This document shows, one piece after another, positions 20,708 through 28,787 of a stretch of DNA of 28,787 bases. The number at the start of each line of letters is the position of its first letter. The first letter of the stretch is position 1. The translations under genes were made by a program, and so were the position numbers. Source of the DNA: Isohypsibius dastychi (lineage: Eukaryota; Tardigrada; Eutardigrada; Parachela; Isohypsibiidae). The notes under the pieces are model-generated. The model was not told the DNA's origin and did no database searches. It saw only the letters and a program-made list of their open reading frames with translations. The DNA is taken from NCBI GenBank assembly GCA_034696485.1, contig JAQIWT010000203.1:1-28787 (forward strand). The letters are read 5' to 3'.

Positions 20708-22405
20708 TTTTCAACACTGTTTTTGGTCAACAACAACAAATTCAAGAACAACCCAATCAGCTTCGAAGAAGACCAATTGAACTCCACGCAACTGTTCGCG
20801 AATAGAGGAGCAGCAGCGCTTCTCAGTTCTTCTGACAATCTAACCTTTCTTTGCAAATGAACCGCAAGAGCAAATGAGTCGATCCTCTTCTGGTTTCGTG
20901 AGAAAAACTCTTATCGAGCCAAGAAGAACGTTTACTTGTCGGTTACATAAACAAACTGTCTCTCAGCGTAAGTCAAAGACGTTTTCAGCTGTTCCCGCCG
21001 ACGTCAGCGACGTCGGTTTGGTGACCGAATTAGAAATCACTGCGCAAAATTAGTAAACATTTCTGAAGGTCAACATAAAAAGATGCTGGAATACGTAAAC
21101 ACATTCTCAACCAGCAAAATAGGAGACTATCACTCAAATTTTTGTGATGGGCGAGGTTTGTTTGCGGTTTATCAATTCAATCTGTTGTTAGAGAATTTTT
21201 AGTATCACATTGAAATATGTTTCACATTTTTGGAACTCCAAAATATTCGCTGATAGATTCGGATCCTAAAAGATTTTTCGAATCTACGAACTTTGCATCC
21301 GATTTTGTTTTCTAACCAATTCCGTTTCACAACTGGTCATTTTTTTCAAGAGCTTGAAAGAACGCGCCCCTGAGGTTTTTGAACGTGCTTTTGGCCGACA
21401 GCAAAATACTGTAATTCAGAAAAGTGCGCTGCATACGTGTTCGTCTAAAAATAATTATATACAATGCGGAATGGAGAATATGTTGGCCAGAGTTCCAGCC
21501 TCGGTGTCCATGCTACATGCTTCCGGTTTAGCACCCTCAAGAATAGATCTTTAGACCAGACTGAGTGTTTCGCGCTAAATATGGCGAAGGCGCAGCAGTG
21601 TCGTTATGGTTTTCGTAAAAAAAACTTATCACTGACTAACCGCATTTCTGTCATACTTCCGACCGGAAACGACGCGCGCTAGCATTTGTATCTAACCTTA
21701 ATTCTCAGTCATCCATGAAGTTTAGATACCTATCTTTAGAACTTTTCGAAGAAATTGAATCATAACAATTAATTCTTCCACCGCACTGTTTCATATTACG
21801 TATATTCTAACAGCTCACCTTTCAGTTTTTTTGGTGAGCCAATAATGTTGCCGGTAGTCTTGAGTACCGTGTATTTGGACATCAGAATCACTGTGAGTTG
21901 TCTGTGTTCGAAGAGTTGCACCAAATTCAAGACACATCTCTGAAATAAAACAAAAACGCATTCTGTTACAATACGGCTTCGATTGAAATACAATAACGGT
22001 TCGGATTCACAAGTATTATTTTCTGTAATGCTCGGGTTAGTTCTTTATTACTTCTCAACAATCAAATCACACTTATCGTATTGTTATAGTTCAAAGAGAC
22101 GAAAGATACGGCGTTTCAAAAAGACCTGTTGCCGGCAGTACGATAACCCAGTCGCCGCTCACAACGCCATCTACCGATCGAGAGCACAGATTATCAGCTG
22201 TGCAAAAATCACAACAAATGTTGAACCTGGAATCTGGATTATCAATGTTCGAAAGCCAGCTGCCAGCTATCATACCTCTTCAATGCGATATCAGCTAATT
22301 AGCTCCTTCTGTTGCATTATTCCAGAACCTCATTCTGCATTCCTGTTCCGCTTGAGATCAGCTGGGTAGAGTCCTGTCGCCGCTTGCGCGCAGATCGCCA
22401 AAGAA
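20708..22405. other. Divergent intergenic region between gene 6 and enoyl-CoA hydratase
   Basis: About 1.7 kb hold the likely promoters of both neighbours. A minus-strand exon-like segment lies at 21939-21819. The CAACAACAACAA-type run near 20730-20740 is in the probable 5' leader of gene 6. No repeat family or RNA gene is seen. Confidence 0.4.
21819..21939 (-). other. Candidate 5' exon of gene 6 or orphan exon
   Basis: Read on minus, the 121-nt segment follows a good acceptor (GTTTTATTTCAG) and ends at a strong donor (AAAG|GTGAGC). Two frames stay open through it, neither recognisable. It might be a leader exon for the low-complexity gene, joining at the AAAAACAG acceptor just upstream of exon 1a. 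Only splice signals support it. Confidence 0.25.
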
Positions 22406-23947
22406 ATGGCGGCCAGAATTGTACATCGTTCATCCATTCTTCCCGCGCTGCAAGTGCTTAGTCACCATTCCTCATCCCGCACTCCAACATTCCATCCAAT
22501 TTTCCAATATTCCCAAATCCGATTTTCTTCCACTGGCAGTCCCGGTAAGGTAAATGGGCATGTTGTCGTCTCGCTATCGTTTGAAATCGGCAGGCTAACT
22601 GTGTCCACGTTGTTTTCAGAAAGCACTTATCAGAACTTGATCGTTGAGAAAAGAGGTGAAAAGAAGAATGTCGGATACATCCAGCTAAACAGGCCAAGGC
22701 AACATAATGCGATGTAAGTTGATCTGCAGTCGTATTCTGCTGATTGTCAGTCAGTCAGGTGAAGTTTTGTATGTTCGTCTGCGTACACTGAATCGTTCAA
22801 TCCAGCGGCTTCTTCTTTGCTATTTAGTGATTCTTTTGTTTTTAGATCACCCGCACTTTCACAAGAGCTTTTGAAAGCGCTCAATAATTTCGAAGAGGAT
22901 GATGATATTCGAGCTGTTGTCTACACCGGAGGTAATTTTTGAGAATAATGTAAATGAACGTACGTGTGACATCTGACCGGAAGCTCGACGGGAAAACATT
23001 TAGCCATTTCTGTTACGTTTTAGGCGAGCGTATCTTTACTGTTGGTGCTGATATTTCTGTGATGACAAATTTCGGTTTTCGGGATATATTCTACCACGAT
23101 TTCAGCATACTTTGGAATAAACTACATTCCTTCCGGAAACCAATCATCGCGGCGGTCAACGGCACCTGTGTAAGTGCTCTGTTACGACTTGACCATATTG
23201 AATCATTTTCTTTATTTTTTGCCCATATTCGCCAGGTTGGAGGTGGAACCGAGACAGTGATGATGTGTGATATTATTTACGCGAGCGATCGAGCTAGATT
23301 TGGCCAACCGGAAATCAAAATCGGCATAATTCCAGGTATTCGGTGAATATAGTTACGTTCATCTCATATTGGATATTCTAACGCATTTACGTAATCTTTC
23401 AAAAGGTGCGGGTGGAACACAGCGTCTGACACGAGCTATTAAAAAGTCGAAATCGATGGAAGCTGTTCTTACGGGAGATATGATATCAGCACAACAAGCG
23501 GAAGCCTGGGGTGACATTCGAAAAATATTGATGGTTGAAAAATGTTTCGATTTATTCGTTTCTTTGTTGTTCTAAGGTTTGATTAGCAAGATATTCCCGT
23601 CGGAGCAAGTGATCCCAGAAGCAATTAAACTAGCTGAACAAATCGCTTCCAAACCGAGAATTGCGGTTCTCATGGCAAAAGAAGCAGTGAATTCGGGTTG
23701 GATGATTTCTACCTTGTTAAATTTTTTTTCGCAAGTCTTATCAGATTGTTTCTCAACAGCTTACGAGAATAGCTTGCAACAAGGGTTGAAGCTGGAAAAG
23801 CGGTTTTCTAACGTTTTATCTGCAACGGTATGTAATACATAGCTTTTTTATGTACCTGCATTTTAATGAACTTGTTTTTCTCAGAATGATTTTAAAGAAG
23901 GAACAAAAGCATTCAGCGAAAAGAGGGAACCAAATTTCTCGGACTAA
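22406..23947 (+). CDS. ECHS1: Short-chain enoyl-CoA hydratase, mitochondrial
   Basis: Nine exons: 22406-22544, 22620-22713, 22846-22931, 23024-23169, 23236-23335, 23406-23510, 23577-23696, 23760-23827, 23885-23947. All phases agree and give 306 residues. The first 45 residues are rich in Arg, Ser and His without acids, a typical mitochondrial targeting peptide. The crotonase fold follows with the substrate-loop block VGADISVM, the oxyanion/catalytic block [11 protein letters not shown] (Glu161) and [20 protein letters not shown] (Glu181); the two catalytic glutamates are 20 residues apart as in rat ECH (144 and 164). It adds water to 2-trans-enoyl-CoA in fatty-acid beta-oxidation and branched-chain amino-acid breakdown. 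The end ([14 protein letters not shown]) is the family C-terminus. The acceptor at 23758-23759 was chosen over the AG at 23749-23750 because it restores the [17 protein letters not shown] block. Length is near the usual 290. Confidence 0.95.
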
Positions 23948-25466
23948 AGCGGTTTGCTGTTGCGTTGAAATGAGGTACGATGCACGTCGCATCTTAAGTT
24001 GAAAGCATCTTAGATTTTTTTAAGCTATCACTGCAATCCTTTCAATTTGCGCTCTTGATTTTCTCAAAAAATGACAGAAGCTTCCAATGTATTTGCACGG
24101 ACTTAATCAAATTCTGAAAATCAATGGTGTTTTTGAAACACGATTCAGTGGTCTTTCACTGAAAGGCAGCACTGTTTTTACAACTGTCTCAAGACGACCT
24201 TGTTATCTCTTTTGTAACCCAAAACATGTTTGGAGTTGCAACTATTGATTGAGCATTTTAGAAATGAGGCGCGCTCGTTCGATGACGGCAAAGGACATCG
24301 TAAAATAAATCAAGCATTTAAGAAGCTGTCCTGTCTCTTCAGATGGGATAAAGAATCAGTGGGATCAAAACATCAAGCAGCTCCATCAACGCTTTGCTCA
24401 AACATCAATCGTCCAGAAAAACTTGTTTCTCATGCTCTCTTGTGGTTCTGGATTATAATGCGAAAAGAAATAGGAAATGTGATCGATATCCGATGTTTTA
24501 AGGCGAATATCTTCCCAACTCTTATTCATCATCATGCAACTGCGCGCATCCCATCCGTGACTGAGTTCTGCTTTGCCCATTAAGAATTTGACTCTCTTTC
24601 TCTGTCGTGTTTGAATGATAGTTTTTTGACTGTCTGAAGGAAAAACAGATGAGGCCTGCACGAAAGCTAAGAAAAACATGCAAGGGAGTTTGAGAGAGAG
24701 CATCCGGCAATGTCAGGATTTGGCCAATTTCTGCGTTTCTCGGACAAGCCCACTTCCCATAGAGATAGTCCCATAGACGTTTCCGGTGCTCCATCATGTG
24801 CGCGGTGCAGCCGTGACGGAAGTTGAAAAATTTCCTCTGATGATCTTTTCAATTATAATCCATCTCAACTTTCTTTTCTAAAGTATTCCCCGCTTTCACT
24901 TGTCAATCTTCAAGTTCTACGGATGGAGAGTGAGTTTTTAGGTAAATCTAAACTATCAATACATTTAGGAAGAATTTATGATCTTGTAAAAATTAACATA
25001 ACTTGAATTAAACGTTTGATATGTTCGAAATATATCGAAAATTTTGGATTATATTTGGTAGTTTGGAAAGTGTATTTAAGCGGGGTTTTTGAGGATGATC
25101 GATTTTGATGGATGACTTTAATGTGTGCAGTAAGTTGCTTTCTGACTGGAACCAATTTATTTTTGTTCCAGATCAAATGGTTTTGATGGGATAAAGTGAT
25201 TGTTCCCGTGGATGTTTTAGCCAGCTACAATTTATTTGCCGTTGGAGGACATCCGGAAGAATTGGGGTGTTGTTTGTCAATCTTCGTCTCTATTTACATT
25301 TCCGCTCATTCAATCTGCGCCACTTAGACCTCATTTTGTGACCACGTCGTTGTCCCTTTTTCAAGCTGTCACCACCTGCTTAATTGTCTAATTATCCGCC
25401 ACAAGTAATCCACATCACTTCTTTTTGTCTGAACCGAATCCATTTGAAGAATTTCGGGAGGAAAAA
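23948..25466. other. Intergenic region between enoyl-CoA hydratase and the PH-domain gene
   Basis: About 1.5 kb. An AATAAA at 24304-24309 may end the hydratase transcript, 357 bp after its stop. A minus-strand open frame at 24703-24398 begins with a signal-peptide-like sequence and is listed separately. No repeat family or RNA gene is seen. Confidence 0.4.
24398..24703 (-). CDS. Possible small secreted peptide precursor (weak)
   Basis: A 101-residue ATG-initiated frame begins with a short hydrophobic leader (MLSLKLPCMFFLAFVQASS) that looks like a signal peptide. A tribasic RKR site at residues 35-37 follows, and then VKFLMGK, in which Gly-Lys after Met could direct C-terminal amidation as in peptide hormones. 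The rest is unremarkable. No intron, promoter or family match supports it, and overlapping frames on both strands are also open, so chance is quite possible. Confidence 0.2.
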   Translation of the reverse strand: MLSLKLPCMFFLAFVQASSVFPSDSQKTIIQTRQRKRVKFLMGKAELSHGWDARSCMMMNKSWEDIRLKTSDIDHISYFFSHYNPEPQESMRNKFFWTIDV

Positions 25467-27696
25467 ATGTCGACGATGTTTGTCAAATTTGACAAAGATA
25501 AAAATAAAAGAGCCAAAAAGCAACAACTGACACATCACTCCGGCTCGAAAGATCGGTCCCGTTCGGCGAGCTTGGCGTCTCTGGATGTTTTAACGAAGGT
25601 AAACTATTTCAAATATTTTAACAACATTTTTCTCTTGGAAAATGAATGGATAATAATCTCAGATTCCTTGGAAGAGCATGGCTATTATCGTTTGCTGTGG
25701 AAATTTAGTCGTTAATCAAAACTGGCATGCCAGGCAGCCTTGTAGATCGCGTAGAATAATTACCGAACTATTTTAAATTTGTGTCCGCAAAACGTACGGT
25801 GGCGGAAAAATGTCGAAACGCACAGCGAGGATTTCTTTTTCCTTAGCAGGAAGCCTCGCGAATATTGCACGAGACTTGAAACGAGAAGGGCCAATTATAA
25901 TGAGGCAAACTCGTGGAAGGAATTATATTTCCAGATTCTAAACATACTCCGGTTAGGATCAAGTTGCAGATCTCGTCTCTCCATGACGAAGTCTTAGAAA
26001 ACTTCTCTTGTAGTACGCAACATCCGGCAACGGAAGGTCACACACAGAACTTTTTTTTATATAGGCAGCTTTGATCGACCACCGAACAAATTATATACAC
26101 ACGCGCAGTTCCCGTATTTTTTTCATAAAATTTCCAAGAATTATCTGATCATCTGATTATGTCAGGCGCCGGAAATTTCGTAATATCTGTCAGAATTTCT
26201 CAGTCAGTAGCTTGTGATGGGCTAATCATTCTGACAGTTACAAGTTCGCGTCTGTTGTACGATTTAGCAATGATCTAATGTGTCTCTCATGTGGCGACCT
26301 GCGAAGCAGAAATTTGGAGTCATACATTAGAACGAGCAGGATCACTTTCAAAAAACAAAACCCGATATTATGTTTTTATTGCGCTCTTGGTGATGGAGTT
26401 CAGTCCGAGTTTATGATATCATGTTATGTGGGGAAGCGAGATTGTGGCTCCAGGGTGGTTTTGTAGGACGTTTTTCAAAAGTTCATGAAAGGCTCTTGAA
26501 GCGCAGCGGTTCCACTTGTCTGATTTAGATGAAACACATTCAGTTCTTGGATTACTGGCATTACAAGCTGCTTGTGGATCTTTTCTCAGCTAAACTGCAG
26601 TCGCGAAAAATACGCCAACTTGTTTTTCAGTCCCATAAATAAGTTCCGCGAATTGTGCATTTAATTGGGTGTGTAACGCGTTTCTAGAGAAGATTCTCCC
26701 ACTGGAGTGACGTAACCTAAAAGACAAACCGTGGCACATCAAAAGAAATCTCTGGAGTATAAAACTATTTTCAAAGTCGCAACACATCAGCGTGTGAAAA
26801 ACAGAACAATATTTCGAATCATGATTATCTGTCAGAGTATTATTCTCGTCACAAACCGACACGCAAAACAACTGAACGAAGTGTTTTGAGAAAATAGTAA
26901 AATAGAGCATGTTCCATTATTTTTTCCAACTTCTTCTGAAAATTGTAACCCAAATCTGTGTGGATATATGAACATTAATTTACGTATAAAACCAGTAAAA
27001 TAAATGTTTTTACTCCTTTACTCGCGGGATTTGGTTCATGATTTTTCTTTTGCAGAATCAGTCCCGCGCCAGCTTAGGCCCAATTATTCACAGTCCAGAC
27101 TTTAATTTGCGGGCTTATCTGGAAACGAATGGGTACAATCTGGATTCGGTGAAATCATACATCAGAGTGGAAGATTCAACAATCCGAGGTTATTTGCAAA
27201 AGCTCAGTCATCGTTGGAAAGTGTGGAACCGGCGCTGGTTTGTGTTTGATTGGAGAGCTGGCACTCTTATTTATTACAAGTGAGTTAAATCCTGTGTAAA
27301 TTAGTGCTTTGTGAATAAATGGACGAACTGATTCAAATTAATGGCGATATCGAATGAGAGTGGAAGATAAGAGAGCCCCAGAATTCATTAGTATTCTAGG
27401 TCTGACCATCCGAAAATATTTCAAAGGACGTACCCTGTGTTTTTGAAGCATAAATTACCAAAGTTACTGTGTATAAACCACGATTTTATTTCAGAACAAA
27501 CAAAGAACACGGCGGTGCTCAAGTTATTCCATTTCGTCATATTATGGGCGTCTCTACAGATTCGCTGGCCAAGTCCGAGCCAAAGTTCTGCCTGAAAACC
27601 CGAGAAAAAACATATGTGCTCCTTGCTCCATCGCTGGACGTTCTGCGAATATGGGTGGATTCTTTGGTGCTTGTAATTGAGACAAAAGACAAATGA
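25467..27696 (+). CDS. Small PHLDB/LL5-type pleckstrin-homology protein
   Basis: Three exons, 25467-25598, 27056-27279, 27495-27696, joined in phases 0 and 2, give 185 residues. Residues 1-44 are Lys/Ser-rich with KKQQ and SRSASLASLD. Residues 59-92 (DFNLRAYLETNGYNLDS, then IRGYL) match the stretch just before the PH domain of PHLDB1/2 (LL5). The PH domain (about 87-180) has the RGYLQKL strand, the WNRRWFVFD block with conserved Trp, and the final helix LRIWVDSLV. PHLDB proteins bind PIP3 through this domain and anchor cortical microtubule and focal-adhesion complexes, but they are usually over 600 residues with FHA and coiled-coil parts, none of which is seen here. Either the gene is a short paralogue or upstream exons lie outside this model. 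The start was chosen because the frame is closed by a TAA about 75 bases upstream. Confidence 0.75.
25599..27055 (+). other. First intron of the PH-domain gene
   Basis: This 1457-bp intron (GTAAAC donor, CTTTTGCAG acceptor) is the longest in the window. No coding exon, repeat or RNA gene was recognised in it, although alternative promoters or missed exons are possible. Confidence 0.7.
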
Positions 27697-28137
27697 GTAC
27701 GGGAAAATGTCAATCAAAAGGAAAAATGACGAACCAAAGCGACGAACCAGCACAGTAATTTCATTACTCAACAAAATGTATACACTATGAAAATCTGTTG
27801 TGTTTTTCATGTTTTCCATATTGTCATCCATCGCTTCGTTTTCCGTGATTTTGTACATTCATCTTACTACATTAAATGACCAATCCAAAACTCACTGTTC
27901 ACGTTTTTATCCATGTTTCATAAAATTCAACTTCACAGAGTTTCTCTGAATAAATTAATTATCGGAAAACTGGAGATCACATGAAACAAGAGATCAAATA
28001 CATCAAAATTTGCCAAAGAACACTAGCACTCCTGTCGGTCGACAGATGGCAGCAGTTGTGAATAGCTGTCGACATTTACGTCTTCTCTGAAGCAAATATT
28101 GTTAAATGCTGCTTAAACGAATTGTCGCTTACTGAAC
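27697..28137. other. Convergent 3' region between the PH-domain gene and the kinase gene
   Basis: AT-rich 441-bp spacer between two stop codons. It contains a plus-strand AATAAA at 27949-27954 and, near 28032, the short palindrome CTGTCGGTCGACAG. Nothing else is seen. Confidence 0.5.
27949..27954 (+). terminator. Possible poly(A) signal of the PH-domain gene
   Basis: AATAAA lies 253 bp after the stop codon in an AT-rich tail. Confidence 0.4.
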
Positions 28138-28787
28138 CTACTTCTCAATTTTTTCAGCAGAGTGTTCTTTGAGATCGATCCCATTACCTGAAAGACTGAA
28201 TGATAAAACAGTGGAAGCGAGGAGTCCGATGGTTAGAAATTTACCTGTTGGCATAATTTTATCCAGCGGTATGGGAAAATCGGTATCGTCCGGCACTTTG
28301 GCAGAAACGATTTTTGATAAGCCCATCATGCTAAGTAGAACATTGATAATCGTGGAGAATCCAAGTCTGCTTGATGGCGAGCTGTTCCAGCAGCCTTTCA
28401 TCAGTTCAAATCTGAAAATTAACCATAAAAACTGCACACGTCCAGACATGTTCTGGCGCCCGACTCACACTTCCGGCGGACAATGTTCACTTGGCATATT
28501 TAGCCTGCAATAAAAATATCTCGGAGCCGGCATATTTTCAAGTGACGAAAAATTTCACACCTTCCCCCATTTGAGACATAGTCAATCACTTGGTCATTTG
28601 TCTGCTCGGCAAATGGCGAGCATCCCAGCGAGAAGACTTCCCACAAAAAAACACCGAATGACCTTTAAATGGCCATTCATAAAGTATTACGCATACAGGT
28701 AAGGTTCGAAAATCAGAACTACCAAATATCCGACTTTGAGCTATATATCCCATTTTGTATAGCTTCTGGAGCCATCCATTTCACCGG
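28138..28787 (-). CDS. Receptor-type protein tyrosine kinase, 3' end (partial)
   Basis: Five exons on minus, 28787-28723 (open at the edge), 28662-28561, 28504-28469, 28411-28245, 28187-28138, with consistent phases, give the last 139 residues. The first exon carries PVKWMAPEAI, the P+1 loop and APE motif of tyrosine kinases, followed by SDIWSFGVFLWEV (subdomain IX) and, in subdomain XI, CPPEVFELMKGCW with the late conserved Arg in SSRLGF. The VSNGGRL stretch before subdomain XI resembles the insulin-receptor, ALK and ROS group, but I cannot fix the subfamily without the rest. About 45 residues follow the kinase domain, with no obvious tyrosine docking motif. The catalytic loop and ATP site are outside the window. 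The motif usually written RPxF reads RLGF here. Confidence 0.88.

Noticed and set aside
24230-24583. Plus-strand open frame of 117 codons after the hydratase gene
   Set aside because: It lacks an early ATG, overlaps the likely 3' untranslated region and has no recognisable domain.
26590-26910. Minus-strand open frame with a hydrophobic start in the PH-gene intron
   Set aside because: No cleavage pattern, no splice partner and no family resemblance; length is within chance.
28032-28045. Short palindrome CTGTCGGTCGACAG
   Set aside because: Too short, and not repeated with a defined spacing; no evidence for a transposon end.

Overview
This is animal (metazoan) nuclear DNA with a compact, intron-rich layout. 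Nine protein genes, on both strands, fit in 28.8 kb. Most introns are 50-100 bp with GT-AG ends; four are 0.58-1.46 kb. All gene models were assembled by hand by joining reading frames across splice sites, checking intron phase, and comparing the products with families known from memory; nothing was searched or aligned by program. The gene set (single-propeller LDL receptor, Spred, PC2-type convertase, MEIG1, PHLDB-type PH protein, receptor tyrosine kinase) is bilaterian. Short introns and high gene density suggest a small-genome invertebrate; a tardigrade, arthropod or other ecdysozoan is my guess, but the sequence does not settle it. MEIG1 suggests that the animal makes motile flagella or cilia.

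Layout, left to right: (1) minus strand, 1098 to beyond position 1, an unrecognised protein with a signal-like N-terminus. (2) Plus, 1623-2723, a MEIG1-domain protein with long extensions, divergent from gene 1. (3) Minus, 6236-2948, a complete LDL-receptor-family protein: seven LDLa modules, EGF pair, beta-propeller, third EGF, transmembrane helix, NPVY tail. (4) Plus, 7661-10759, a Spred protein (EVH1 plus Sprouty domain), divergent from gene 3. (5) Plus, 12881-16389, a complete prohormone convertase 2 in 14 exons. (6) Minus, 20707-16959, a low-complexity protein with two mutually exclusive first exons, a 13-residue SP/TP repeat array and a Glu-rich tail; not recognised. (7) Plus, 22406-23947, mitochondrial short-chain enoyl-CoA hydratase. 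(8) Plus, 25467-27696, a small protein ending in a PHLDB/LL5-type PH domain. (9) Minus, from beyond the right edge to 28138, the end of a receptor-type tyrosine kinase.

The genes are individually spaced housekeeping, signalling and endocrine genes. There is no operon-like spacing, no recognisable transposon, no tRNA/rRNA and no CRISPR. Functionally they are unrelated except that Spred and the kinase both belong to receptor-tyrosine-kinase/Ras signalling. The most unusual points are the unrecognised low-complexity gene with alternative first exons, a stop-free 57-bp intron that would be mistaken for coding sequence in the LDL-receptor propeller, an extra six-cysteine module in that receptor, a GC-AG intron and a 21-nt microexon in PC2, a PHLDB-type protein reduced to little more than its PH domain, and a possible small secreted peptide precursor at 24703-24398.
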